Source: Prochlorococcus sp. AG-409-L14 (GTDB taxonomy: Bacteria > Cyanobacteriota > Cyanobacteriia > PCC-6307 > Cyanobiaceae). From it: a stretch of 57,153 nt of DNA. The number at the start of each line of letters is the position of its first letter. The first letter of the stretch is position 1. A model generated the notes under the pieces. That model made no database searches. It was not told the origin of the DNA and saw only the letters and a program-made list of their open reading frames with translations. A program made the position numbers and the translations under genes. The DNA lies in assembly GCA_003215545.1 (NCBI GenBank), contig QCKF01000007.1:1-57153 (forward strand), read 5' to 3'. Positions 1 to 9,144 of the stretch are shown here, piece by piece.

Positions 1-1435
1 GTTCTGTTGATGCATTTGACGAAATCGAAAATTCCATAGCACCAAGTCCCGATACGAAACCAGCCAAAACATCCCCAAGACCAGCGCGAGCTACCCATTG
101 AGAACTTTCAGAAACTTGCCATGAAGTTCCAGAAGGATCAGCAATCACAGTATGTGCTCCTTTAAGCAAAATCCCACAACCACTTAATTTGGCTGCCTTA
201 ACAGCAGCATCTAGAGGATTCAAGCCTTCTAGATCAGGAAATAAGCGTAGGAATTCAGCTCGATGGGGTGTCAACCATGTAGGACCACAACGATCATGAA
301 TCCATTGCAATGCTCCACTAGAAGAAGACAACCGATTGATACCATCAGCATCAAGAACTAATAATCCTCCAAAAGACTGAAAAGAATCAGCCAAGTCAAC
401 AAAAGATTCATCTGCCTTTCCCAACCCAGGGCCAATTAATAAGGAGTCAAACTTTTCTAAAGAAAAACTTTTTGAAAGTCTCTCCAAAGTAACCTCACCA
501 TTAGGCAATGTCTCTAAACAGCCTGCAGAGACAACTTCAGGCGTAAAATGCCAAATCTCTTGTGCTATGGAAGCAGGCAAAATAGACTTTATGCTCGCTA
601 CACCACTTGCAAGTGCCCCCTTAATTGCCAGGAATCCAGCGCCTTTATATTCATTACTACCTGCTATAAGTAACAACCTACCTCGTTCATATTTCATTGC
701 TTCTGGTTTATGTATAGGCAATACAAAAGTAAATAAATCAGCTGGAGAAATAAGCTTAGGTTCAGAAGATATTAGAGATCTCAAAAAGACATCAGGAATC
801 CCTATATCAATCCTTACAATCTGCCCAACATGCTTTATAGCCTGATCTTGAATAAGACCTCGCTTAATCAAGCCAACGGTCAGCGTAAAAACAGCACAGG
901 CTCCACCTTCCTGCAACATCTCTCCAGAGTCCGAACACATTCCTGCGGGAACATCCAAGCTAATCAACCTTTTGGGACAAACTTCTTCTCTTGATTTCAA
1001 TAAATTTGCCAATAATGGTTCCAAAGGCCGAGATTGATCTAACCCAAAAATTGCCTCAATCCAAAGTGCTGGATTAGAGGCTTCTGGAATTACTTGTAAT
1101 TGCTTTATTCCAAGCCATTTCAAGTGTTCTAGATGTGCAAAAGTCAAAGGCTTATGCCTCTTAAATGGACTCCAAATACTTACTTCTATTCCTAATAAGT
1201 GAAGTTCTCTTGCGACAACCAAACCATCTCCACCATTATGTCCTGGTCCCACCAATACAAGTACTCCTTTATCCAGAAGATCTGGTACTTGAATTAACCA
1301 TTCGACCATTTTATGGCCTACTTTTTCCATTAAGGCCTCAACAGGAAAACCACTTTCAATGATTTCCTTCTCAACCCTTAGCATTTGCTCGGAGGTGACC
1401 ATTACATGGTCAACATCAAATTTTGGCCAGGACAC
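1..1435 (-). CDS. nnr: Bifunctional NAD(P)H-hydrate epimerase / ADP-dependent hydrate dehydratase, 3' end cut by window
   Basis: Repairs hydrated NAD(P)H: the N-terminal YjeF_N part epimerises the S/R forms and the C-terminal ribokinase-like part dehydrates using ADP. Reading the minus strand, the epimerase signature GPGHNGGDGLVVARELH lies near residue 65. The C-terminal domain shows LLIGPGLGK, VLDADGIN, LTPHRAEF, LLKGAH and AGLGDVLAG (usually AGTGDVLAG). The frame stays open to base 1, so the last residues are missing. The start is taken as the GTG at 1435, giving an N-terminus like other cyanobacterial copies; an in-frame ATG at 1402 is the alternative. It is divergent from mnmA with fewer than 80 bases between starts. 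Confidence 0.9.
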   Translation of the reverse strand, partial: MSWPKFDVDHVMVTSEQMLRVEKEIIESGFPVEALMEKVGHKMVEWLIQVPDLLDKGVLVLVGPGHNGGDGLVVARELHLLGIEVSIWSPFKRHKPLTFAHLEHLKWLGIKQLQVIPEASNPALWIEAIFGLDQSRPLEPLLANLLKSREEVCPKRLISLDVPAGMCSDSGEMLQEGGACAVFTLTVGLIKRGLIQDQAIKHVGQIVRIDIGIPDVFLRSLISSEPKLISPADLFTFVLPIHKPEAMKYERGRLLLIAGSNEYKGAGFLAIKGALASGVASIKSILPASIAQEIWHFTPEVVSAGCLETLPNGEVTLERLSKSFSLEKFDSLLIGPGLGKADESFVDLADSFQSFGGLLVLDADGINRLSSSSGALQWIHDRCGPTWLTPHRAEFLRLFPDLEGLNPLDAAVKAAKLSGCGILLKGAHTVIADPSGTSWQVSESSQWVARAGLGDVLAGFVSGLGAMEFSISSNASTE

Positions 1436-1479
1436 TAGGAACGCTTCTCTTCCCACACTATGAAGAGATAACAGAGTTA

Positions 1480-2703
1480 ATGGCAATGACGTCCACAATC
1501 GAAAACGACTCAGTCATGACCTCAGAGTCAGCAACGAAAGCTGGGGCAAAAGCTCTCAAAAAATTAAAAGCCTTCAAAGGTAACCATCACATTGCAGTTG
1601 GGCTATCAGGTGGAGTCGACAGCTCATTAACAGCAGCCTTGTTCCTTCAAGCTGGCTGGAAAGTAGAAGGGATAACACTCTGGCTAATGAGCGGGAAAGG
1701 CTCTTGTTGTTCAGAAGGCCTAATTGATGCTTCTGGACTATGTGAACAGTTAAATATCAAGCACCATGTTTTAGATACGAGAACAACTTTCCAAAGTGAA
1801 ATTGTAGAGAAAGTAATAGAAGGCTACAAAATGGGAATCACTCCATTACCTTGTTCTGAATGCAATAAATCCGTAAAATTTTCCTCAATGATTAATTGGG
1901 CCAACAAACAACAAGGTGAGTCTAAATATATCGCGACAGGTCATTACGCAAGGATAAGCTATTCAAACCAAAATGACACCATAGAACCACCGTTACCTGG
2001 AGATTCAAAAGGCAGAAATAAACTTCTCCGTGGAATAGATCTTAAAAAGGATCAAAGTTATTTTCTTTATGATTTATCGCAAGAAGTTCTAGGACAAATA
2101 ATCTTTCCTCTTGGTGATCTTACAAAAGAGGATACTCGTAAAGAAGCCCAAAAACTTGGTCTTAAAACAGCCAAGAAAGCAGAAAGTCAAGACCTATGCC
2201 TAGCAGAACACCATGGAACAATGAAAGCATTTATCGACAACTACTTACCGCCTAGAATGGGAAATATCATTTTACAAGATGGGACAATCGTTGGGAAGCA
2301 TGATGGCATTGAGCATTTTACAATAGGGCAGCGAAAAGGCCTAGGGATATCATGGAGTGAGCCACTGCATGTCATCAGCCTGGATGCTGAAAATAATCAA
2401 GTAGTAGTAGCAACTAGGCAGGAATCTGGAATCTCTAAATGTATTGTCGGGAAGATAAATTGGGTTTCAATAAATCCTCCCAACCGACCTATAAATGCAA
2501 ATGTACAAATTCGCTATAGAGCAAAACCTATAGAAGCACAAATAATACCTACTGAGCCAAATAAAACTGACATCGATGCCATGCGACCCTATCGATGCGA
2601 AATTATTTTTAAAGAAAAGCAATTCTCTGTAACCCCAGGCCAAGCAGCAGTTTTCTACGCTGGCAATTACTTACTAGGAGGAGGATTGATTGATCTTTTC
2701 TAA
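1480..2703 (+). CDS. mnmA: tRNA-specific 2-thiouridylase MnmA
   Basis: Makes 2-thiouridine at U34 of Lys, Glu and Gln tRNAs using ATP and persulfide sulfur. The PP-loop ATP motif SGGVDSS is near residue 42. The two catalytic cysteines are in CSECNKSVKF and in the ESQDLC segment, and IGQRKGLG marks the central domain. The frame is open from an ATG at 1423, but that start would overlap the divergent nnr gene; the ATG at 1480 gives 407 residues, close to family length. Later in-frame ATGs (1486, 1516) are also possible because everything before the PP-loop is poorly conserved. Confidence 0.93.
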   Translation: MAMTSTIENDSVMTSESATKAGAKALKKLKAFKGNHHIAVGLSGGVDSSLTAALFLQAGWKVEGITLWLMSGKGSCCSEGLIDASGLCEQLNIKHHVLDTRTTFQSEIVEKVIEGYKMGITPLPCSECNKSVKFSSMINWANKQQGESKYIATGHYARISYSNQNDTIEPPLPGDSKGRNKLLRGIDLKKDQSYFLYDLSQEVLGQIIFPLGDLTKEDTRKEAQKLGLKTAKKAESQDLCLAEHHGTMKAFIDNYLPPRMGNIILQDGTIVGKHDGIEHFTIGQRKGLGISWSEPLHVISLDAENNQVVVATRQESGISKCIVGKINWVSINPPNRPINANVQIRYRAKPIEAQIIPTEPNKTDIDAMRPYRCEIIFKEKQFSVTPGQAAVFYAGNYLLGGGLIDLF

Positions 2704-2720
2704 GCAAATCTACGAAAGTG

Positions 2721-4223
2721 CTATATATATTTCTTTGATACAATTAACTTAATTAAAGATGTTATAATAATAAAAATAATAGGAGCCTCTCGCCATAAAA
2801 GGTAGCCAGTCTTACCGCCATAGAAGCTAACTTCAACAGCCTTAACTTTATCCTCTAGGGGTTCAATTAATGCATTAACTTTGCCTGAGCTTGTCACCAA
2901 AGAAGAAGGCCCTGTATTCCCTGCAATAAGAACATTACGGGCAGTCTCAATACTTCTCAATTGAGCCAAAGCAAGGAATTGCCTTTGAAGTACCAACGGA
3001 TATGGATCAAGGTTAGCAATTGCAAGTATCCACTGAGCACCATCAGAAACACCATTAGCCAAGGCGAAGCCATCACTGAGCTCATAGCAAATAGCAGCCG
3101 CCAGAGAAGGTCCAGTCCAAGTAAAAAGCCTTGAAGGTTCGCCAGGCTCTAATCCACCAACCGCTGAAAGACCAGGGAAAGAAAAACCAAACAAATCAGG
3201 TGTCCATTCTCCAAGAGGGACAAGACGATTCTTATCTATAACTTTTGAAGGATTCTTTTCACTTTGATCAAAAAAAAGCAATGCACTTCTTTGTCTTCCC
3301 CTTTCCCACCTAAAGCCGCCTGAAAGGAAAGGTAATGGAGAAGGATTGAGAAGTTCCTGTCCAATTAATAAAGTACCTTCCGGTGCTACTAGAAAATCCG
3401 CCCCGATCGAACTAGCAATTTGAAGTGCAGATTTAACCCTATAAGGTAATTGATTAATTTCTTTTTCCGAAAATTTACTTCTTGTTGGAATTGATGGCTG
3501 CCATATAGCAATACTAGAGGTAGATAATGGAGTAGAGCTTTTTAACAGGAGATTCCAACCAATCAGATGAAGTAAAAATAAGCAACCTATACCTATTATG
3601 AATGATCTTACAAATTGAATTCGATTCCTAATTAAAGTTAAAATACACCATAACCACCAACCCAATAATAATTGAACCATTGCCAATCCGCCTGCACCTG
3701 TCCATCTAGCAATTCCAGCAAGAATACGATCGCTAGGCGCTACACTTCCGCCAACTCCTATCCAAAAGAAAGGAAGCCTAGCTAATCCAACTTCCCCTAA
3801 ACCCCAAATTGCAGCCATTAAAAAAATAAAAAATAGATTTCTTCTTAAATCAATTTCTTTGGTAAAAACTACTGAAAATCCCTTGCCAAGAGAACACCAG
3901 ATCCATACCAAAAAACCACCAAACAACCCACAAAAAATCCAAATTCCTAGAGCAATTGGCAAACTCAATAGCTCAGGAACCCCTATCCACATAAGAGGAT
4001 GTAACGCTAAGAGCCAAGAATGGCTAACTAAAACGGCAACCAATCCCCATAAAGCTCCTGCAAAATTAAATCTGCTAGCAGCCCAAAGGAAAGCTAGGCC
4101 TATCGGCATCAACCAAACCCCATAAGTAAATATCCCAATTCCGCTTAAAACTCCTCCAATCAAGCCCTGTAGGAGCGCCTGTTTTCGATCAGGAACAATG
4201 GCTCTAATGGAGGAATTTTCCAC
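2721..4223 (-). CDS. lnt: Apolipoprotein N-acyltransferase
   Basis: Integral membrane enzyme adding the third acyl chain to the N-terminal cysteine of lipoproteins. The 500 residues begin with several hydrophobic helices (about residues 17-225), followed by a nitrilase-fold domain. The triad is visible: Glu in VAPEGTLL, Lys in DKNRLVPLGEW and Cys in AAICYELSDG. One C-terminal helix follows. The start is GTG at 4223. It converges with mnmA, with 17 bases between the stops. Length and all three catalytic residues match the family, so function is likely intact. Confidence 0.92.
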   Translation of the reverse strand: MENSSIRAIVPDRKQALLQGLIGGVLSGIGIFTYGVWLMPIGLAFLWAASRFNFAGALWGLVAVLVSHSWLLALHPLMWIGVPELLSLPIALGIWIFCGLFGGFLVWIWCSLGKGFSVVFTKEIDLRRNLFFIFLMAAIWGLGEVGLARLPFFWIGVGGSVAPSDRILAGIARWTGAGGLAMVQLLLGWWLWCILTLIRNRIQFVRSFIIGIGCLFLLHLIGWNLLLKSSTPLSTSSIAIWQPSIPTRSKFSEKEINQLPYRVKSALQIASSIGADFLVAPEGTLLIGQELLNPSPLPFLSGGFRWERGRQRSALLFFDQSEKNPSKVIDKNRLVPLGEWTPDLFGFSFPGLSAVGGLEPGEPSRLFTWTGPSLAAAICYELSDGFALANGVSDGAQWILAIANLDPYPLVLQRQFLALAQLRSIETARNVLIAGNTGPSSLVTSSGKVNALIEPLEDKVKAVEVSFYGGKTGYLLWREAPIIFIIITSLIKLIVSKKYI

Positions 4224-4408
4224 CCAAAAACCTTGAACAGAATTTAGTTTATCTAGTTCTAATTTTAAAAGACAAAGCCTTAGGGTTGTCTCTAAAAGCA
4301 GAAACTTCCATTACACCCAAATATAAAGACATGCTTTCTAACAGAGATAAATTGGAACCATCAACAAAATTCTCTTAGTATTGATAGTGATTCAATAAAA
4401 CAAGCTCC

Positions 4409-5011
4409 GTGCGTGAAGTCTTAATTAGTTTTTCTGTCTTTCTCACTTTCTTGGTCATTGCTCTGATAAGCCAGGTCATTGCGCCCACAGAGATCCAGGC
4501 AAGTAATTTTGATGCTGTAGTTCAAGCAGAATTGAAAACTACAAAGGAGCCTTCAACTAAAAGCAACATTTTCGAACTAGATCCTGAAGAACAAAATCCA
4601 AAGCTATTTACAATGGCATCAGAAAAAGCAAATTCTGCCATCTCAGGCTTAGGGAAACCCGTGGAATCTAAAGAATCAACAGTGACTGCAAGCGGTCTCA
4701 GAATTACGGATCTAATTATTGGTGATGGAGCCGAAGCAGTACCAGGGCAAAAAGTCTCGGTTAACTACCGAGGCCGACTAGAGAATGGTACAGAATTTGA
4801 TAGTAGTTATGACAGAGGTCCTTTTAAGTTTTCCTTAGGAGCAGGGCAGGTTATTAAAGGATGGGATGAAGGAGTGGCTGGGATGAAAGTAGGAGGCAAA
4901 AGAAAGTTAGTCATCCCTTCAGAACTTGGATATGGCTCCAGAGGGGCTGGGAATGTAATCCCTCCAAATGCAACATTGATTTTTGAAGTTGAGTTACTTG
5001 GTGTCAGCTAA
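4409..5011 (+). CDS. FKBP-type peptidyl-prolyl cis-trans isomerase, membrane-anchored or exported
   Basis: Proline isomerase and folding helper. Residues about 3-25 are hydrophobic (signal peptide or anchor), then a low-complexity linker to about residue 90, then one FKBP domain with [32 protein letters not shown] and the C-terminal [16 protein letters not shown]. Export to periplasm or thylakoid lumen is inferred from the N-terminus. The start is GTG at 4409. It is divergent from lnt, with 185 bases between them holding no other gene. Confidence 0.92.
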   Translation: MREVLISFSVFLTFLVIALISQVIAPTEIQASNFDAVVQAELKTTKEPSTKSNIFELDPEEQNPKLFTMASEKANSAISGLGKPVESKESTVTASGLRITDLIIGDGAEAVPGQKVSVNYRGRLENGTEFDSSYDRGPFKFSLGAGQVIKGWDEGVAGMKVGGKRKLVIPSELGYGSRGAGNVIPPNATLIFEVELLGVS

Positions 5012-5100
5012 TTTTTATTTCATAGCAACTACCTATACAAAAACCCCCAGTTTTGAGTATTGCCGGGTAGGGTTAATAAAGGCTACTTACTTCCTGCCAG

Positions 5101-5574
5101 ATGTTGCGTTCGGCACTTCCAACAATCCTCAACCACCTCCCAGCTAGATCTGTTGAGGCCCACTGCGACGGACCTTGTGGTGTTTATGACCCAGCCTCAG
5201 CTCGAGTTGCAGCTGAAGCTGTCCTTTCCATGACAAAAAAACTTTTGTCTTTAAGCCCTCCCCAAGCCAATGATCCTGCTGCGTGGGCTTCTTATAACAA
5301 TACTTTTTCACGCTATGTAGCGATCAAAGAGGAGCAAGCTCAAGAAACAAAAAAAGAATTACTAATCCTCTGGACAGATTATTTCAAACCTGAGCATCTT
5401 GAGATTTTTCCAGATCTACATCAAACCTTTTGGAAAGCGGCAAAACTGTGCAGTGCTTGCAAAGTAAATATTGACCAAGCAAAAGCTGAAGAGCTTATGC
5501 AAGCCGTAGAAAAGGTCCATCACATGTTCTGGAAGTCGAAAGGACGTTCCGACAACTGGGTTACAGCAAGCTAA
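5101..5574 (+). CDS. sodN: Nickel-containing superoxide dismutase
   Basis: Removes superoxide with a mononuclear Ni centre. The nickel hook HCDGPCGVY starts at residue 22. In this family the residues before that His are a propeptide removed by a dedicated protease, after which the new N-terminal His and the two Cys bind Ni. The 157-residue length matches the family, and the C-terminal helical part includes FWKAAKLCSACK. The protease gene follows at once and a NicO-like transporter lies just beyond, convergent. Ni-SOD without a visible Fe-SOD fits marine picocyanobacteria. Confidence 0.96.
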   Translation: MLRSALPTILNHLPARSVEAHCDGPCGVYDPASARVAAEAVLSMTKKLLSLSPPQANDPAAWASYNNTFSRYVAIKEEQAQETKKELLILWTDYFKPEHLEIFPDLHQTFWKAAKLCSACKVNIDQAKAEELMQAVEKVHHMFWKSKGRSDNWVTAS

Positions 5575-5595
5575 AACAAAAAGTTCTCCTAAAAG

Positions 5596-5988
5596 CTGAG
5601 TTTCCTAATTACTCTGATTTTATTAGCAATTGGGCGCCAGAGGTACTGTCGTGTCTTTGGAAATTCAATGGAACCAACCCTTTTTAATGGTGATATTGTT
5701 ATCTATAATCCTATTTCTATAAATAATAATTCATCACTAAAAGAAGGTTCACTAGTAATTGCAAGACACCCTATTAAAATCAATGTTCTTTTAATAAAAA
5801 GAATTTACCTAATCAGCAATAATGGAGTCGATCTTCGAGGAGATAACTATAAAGAAAGCAAAGATAGTAGGCACTTTGGCCTTGTTAATTTAAAGAACAT
5901 CATAGGAATTGTTGACAAGCGGATATCAAATCAAACCTCTAACAATAAAAGAGAATTAATTCAAAAAATCATTCCTGAAGTCCGATAA
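5596..5988 (+). CDS. sodX: Ni-SOD maturation peptidase, S26 family, probable non-standard start
   Basis: Signal-peptidase-like protease expected to trim the SodN propeptide. The first ATG (5668) encodes the Met of the FGNSMEPTL motif, so a protein starting there would lack the catalytic Ser immediately before it. The same frame is open back to a stop at 5590-5592 and adds a hydrophobic stretch (LITLILLAIG) ahead of RQRYCRVFGNS. No ATG, GTG or TTG lies in that stretch, so CTG at 5596 or 5614 (or ATT) is inferred. The general-base Lys is in LLIKRIY and the family box GDN..SKDSRHFG is present. It follows sodN by about 20 bases. Confidence 0.85.
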   Translation: MSFLITLILLAIGRQRYCRVFGNSMEPTLFNGDIVIYNPISINNNSSLKEGSLVIARHPIKINVLLIKRIYLISNNGVDLRGDNYKESKDSRHFGLVNLKNIIGIVDKRISNQTSNNKRELIQKIIPEVR

Positions 5989-6629
5989 ATCCAGAAGAAG
6001 CCTGTAAAAACAGAGACCCATCCAGTAAATCCAAATAAGAATGGCAAAGCTTTTTTTCCTACTTTCATAGTTGCAAAAGATATTGCTATAACAACAACTC
6101 CCATAGCTACTACTGAGCCTAATAAATAGGCAGCAACATAAGCAAATGCTCCAAAAGTTGGAAGAGCAAAGGCTGGTAAAACTGCAAGCAAGTGTCCAGC
6201 CCCTGCCACTCCATGCAACAAGCCCAAGCTTGTTGCTGCATGGGTATGCCTTAAATGCTTACGTTGACCCATAAAATGTAAATGCATATGAGTATGAGTA
6301 CTTCCATCTCTGTGTACATGCTCATGCGTATGAATATTCAAACCCAAAGATTTTTTAATTGTGATAAAGCCCGCCATCAAAAGAGTTATTCCAACAACGA
6401 ATTCAGCCATAAATGACATCAAATGCAAATCAGTGAAATCCTTTAAGAAGATTGCAACTAAGGCAAGAAAAACCACTCCACCTGAATGACCTAACCCCCA
6501 TGCCATACCTGCTCTTAAAGCCAAACGAGGTTGTCGCAGTACCATTGGTGTAATCCCAACCAAATGATCAGCACCACCTATTACATGTAAAGAGCCAGCA
6601 AGAAGGCCAGTAAGGATGCTAATCAACAT
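5961..6629 (-). CDS. NicO/UreH-like nickel (or cobalt) transporter
   Basis: Predicted polytopic membrane protein of 222 residues with about six hydrophobic segments. The first helix carries a metal-permease-like HVIGGADHLVG motif, and a His-rich loop at about residues 99-130 (HTHEHVHRDGSTHTHMHLH) would bind Ni or Co. A second half-repeat contains GLLHGVAGAGHLLAVLPA. It converges on sodX with 28 bases of overlap. The neighbourhood suggests nickel supply for SodN; this is inference, and NicO-type proteins in other organisms can export metal instead. Confidence 0.82.
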   Translation of the reverse strand: MLISILTGLLAGSLHVIGGADHLVGITPMVLRQPRLALRAGMAWGLGHSGGVVFLALVAIFLKDFTDLHLMSFMAEFVVGITLLMAGFITIKKSLGLNIHTHEHVHRDGSTHTHMHLHFMGQRKHLRHTHAATSLGLLHGVAGAGHLLAVLPAFALPTFGAFAYVAAYLLGSVVAMGVVVIAISFATMKVGKKALPFLFGFTGWVSVFTGFFWIYRTSGMIF

Positions 6630-6738
6630 ATATCTAGAGAAGTCGAAAATTCAGAAAGTTGGATTTGCATGATTATGTTCTAACTAGATCACCTCTACAG
6701 GAAAATCCGTTGTGATAAAAGCCTAATAAAACACCTCT

Positions 6739-7623
6739 TCAACTACCTATAAGCTGCCGAAGTCCATTAGAGACATCATTCTGAACCATCAAGGATTCTC
6801 CAACTAAAACAGCATTGGCACCTGCAGCCAGAACTCTATTTAAGTCAGATCGTTTAAACAACCCCGACTCACTAACAACAAGCACACCTTGATCTTTTAA
6901 TTTTGACCCGAATGTTTTTAAAAGTGATTCGGTAGTCAATAAATCAGTTTGAAAGCTTTTAAGGTCCCGGTTATTGATACCAATCAAAGGGAACCCACCA
7001 AGATTCAGAACTCTATCTAATTCACTAGAGTTATGAACTTCTACAAGAACTGTAAGTCCTAGAGAAATAGCGACCTTCTTTAAATAGGTCAGATCCTGAT
7101 CAGACAAAATTGCAGCAATTAAAAGCGCCGCATCTGAACCAGCAGATCTCGCTTGGTATAACTGGTATGGCATCACAATAAAGTCTTTGCATAAAATTGG
7201 TAAATCAACAGTTTTCCTGACATCTACAAGGACCTCAAATCCACCTTGAAAAAAAGTCTTGTCTGTTAAAACAGATAAACAGCTAGCTCCACCATCCTTA
7301 TACCCCTTAGCAATACTTACGGGATCAAAATTCTCACGAATCACGCCTTTACTAGGACTAGCTTTTTTTATTTCAGCAATAACTGCTGGCATTACTGATG
7401 CTTCTTGCAAAGCCTGAAGGAAATTCTTTGGAGATGGCAAATCTGCTATCTGAGACTTCAAAACCTCCAAAGGCACTCGTTCTCGGGCAATCTGAACTTC
7501 ACGATCTTTCTGCCATACGATCTTTTCAAGGATATTCCTTGGAGCGCCTTCAGAATGAGGGATACCATATTCAAGATTTGCAACTTTGATACTGGGATTT
7601 GGTGGTCTTCTTCGAATCTGCAT
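6739..7623 (-). CDS. trpC: Indole-3-glycerol phosphate synthase
   Basis: Tryptophan pathway TIM-barrel enzyme converting CdRP to indole-3-glycerol phosphate. Recognisable motifs are [12 protein letters not shown] (catalytic Lys), [38 protein letters not shown] and VLVGESLM. The 294 residues include an N-terminal extension of about 30 residues common in cyanobacterial copies. The start is ATG at 7623. It reads in the same direction as the upstream lpd gene, 72 bases away. Confidence 0.95.
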   Translation of the reverse strand: MQIRRRPPNPSIKVANLEYGIPHSEGAPRNILEKIVWQKDREVQIARERVPLEVLKSQIADLPSPKNFLQALQEASVMPAVIAEIKKASPSKGVIRENFDPVSIAKGYKDGGASCLSVLTDKTFFQGGFEVLVDVRKTVDLPILCKDFIVMPYQLYQARSAGSDAALLIAAILSDQDLTYLKKVAISLGLTVLVEVHNSSELDRVLNLGGFPLIGINNRDLKSFQTDLLTTESLLKTFGSKLKDQGVLVVSESGLFKRSDLNRVLAAGANAVLVGESLMVQNDVSNGLRQLIGS

Positions 7624-7695
7624 AACTGTTTAATTAGGTAAAGTTCTTTCAAAAGCAAAGTAAGAATTGGCCTTAGAGGAATTAATCCCGACAGG

Positions 7696-9141
7696 TCAAG
7701 AACTCTTTACTAACTTTGCAGCTTGCTTATACGCGACCTCTACAACTTCGCTAAGAGTTGGATGTGTATGCACCTCATTAACAAGATCAAGGACACTCTG
7801 ATGACGAGCTATTGCATTGGCTACTTCCTGAATAAGATCAGCTGCATGCAACCCATAAATATGAGCTCCGAGTACCTCCCCATTATCTTTTCTAAACAAC
7901 AATTTCATCAGTCCATCGCTCTCCAATTCAGCTAAAGCCTTTGAATTTGCTTTGAAATAGCTTCGAACAGATCCAAGGGAGAAGTCTTTTTCAGTGGCTA
8001 ATTTCTTTGCATCCTCTTCAGATAATCCAACCGAACTAATTTCAGGATGAGTAAAAGTCGCGGCTGGAATGCTTCGATAATCAATAGAACGTGAGTTACC
8101 AAGAATATTCTCCACTGCAATTGTCCCTTGAGCTGCAGCGGTATGCGCAAGCATTAATTTGCCTGTCACATCTCCTACTGCCCATAAATAAGGGATGGGT
8201 TTCCCTTTAAAGAGCACCCTCATTTGATCATCAATTGGTACAAATCCACGATTAGTCTCAACATTCATTGACCCCAAATTAAGTCCATTACTAGTTGGCA
8301 CTCGACCAGTTGCAACCAAGACTGCATCTACTTCCAATTCTTCAGAGAACTCTCTTGTTTTTACATCAGAAAGTTCAATGCGAACTGGGGAGCCTGGTTT
8401 TATTTTGCTTGCTAGCACTCCAGAGCGAGCATCTATATCTCGACTATCTATCAGATTACGGGCAGCTAATTTTGCAATATCTGGATCAAAAGTAGGCATA
8501 ACTCTATCCAATGCCTCAATCATGGTGACTTCACAGCCAAGCGCGGTGTAAACATCAGCAAACTCAAGACCTATATATCCACTTCCAATAATTGCAATCC
8601 ATCTTGGCAGCCATTCAAGATTTATAGCCTGATCACTTGTAAAAACTGTCCTTCCATCAGTTTCAATGCCAGGAGGAATGAAAGGGTCTGAACCAGTTGC
8701 AATGATCACATCCCTAGCTGTAATTACTCTATCAACTCCATTTTTTTCTCTTAAACCAACTCTTTGAGGTCCCTCCAATCTCCCCTGAGCACGAATAATA
8801 GTTACACCAGATCTTTCTAATGTTTTAGTTAAGTTATTTCTAATAGCTTCAACCAAATTATTTGCATGGTCAGCAATCTTCTGTCTTTCAAACCTCACAG
8901 GTGCAGCATGAATCCCGAAATCCAAAAGATGTTTTGCATCAGCCATCTCCCTAACTTTTCCACTCGCTGCAAGTAAAGCCTTAGAAGGTACACACCCTCG
9001 ATTTACGCAAGTACCTCCCATCTCCCTCGATTCAATTATGGCTACTCTCATCCCATTCTCTGAAGCATGTTTGGCTGCGTCAAACCCGCCATAACCCGCT
9101 CCTATAACAACTAAATCGAAATCGAAATTTGATTCAATCAC
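7696..9141 (-). CDS. lpd: Dihydrolipoamide dehydrogenase (E3)
   Basis: FAD enzyme reoxidising dihydrolipoyl groups for pyruvate dehydrogenase and the glycine cleavage system. It shows the FAD fold VIGAGYGGFDAA, the redox disulfide GGTCVNRGCVPSKAL, the NAD motif IGSGYIGLEFADVY, the second FAD motif WAVGDVTG, and a C-terminal His-Glu pair in HTHPTLSEV. The 481 residues match family length. The start is GTG at 9141, four bases from the stop of the SpoU methylase gene, so the two are probably co-transcribed. Confidence 0.95.
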   Translation of the reverse strand: MIESNFDFDLVVIGAGYGGFDAAKHASENGMRVAIIESREMGGTCVNRGCVPSKALLAASGKVREMADAKHLLDFGIHAAPVRFERQKIADHANNLVEAIRNNLTKTLERSGVTIIRAQGRLEGPQRVGLREKNGVDRVITARDVIIATGSDPFIPPGIETDGRTVFTSDQAINLEWLPRWIAIIGSGYIGLEFADVYTALGCEVTMIEALDRVMPTFDPDIAKLAARNLIDSRDIDARSGVLASKIKPGSPVRIELSDVKTREFSEELEVDAVLVATGRVPTSNGLNLGSMNVETNRGFVPIDDQMRVLFKGKPIPYLWAVGDVTGKLMLAHTAAAQGTIAVENILGNSRSIDYRSIPAATFTHPEISSVGLSEEDAKKLATEKDFSLGSVRSYFKANSKALAELESDGLMKLLFRKDNGEVLGAHIYGLHAADLIQEVANAIARHQSVLDLVNEVHTHPTLSEVVEVAYKQAAKLVKSS

Positions 9142-9144
9142 TGG

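Noticed and set aside
567-1362. Plus-strand frames at 567-845 and 1165-1362
   Set aside because: They lie opposite the nnr gene, whose minus-strand translation carries clear epimerase and dehydratase motifs.
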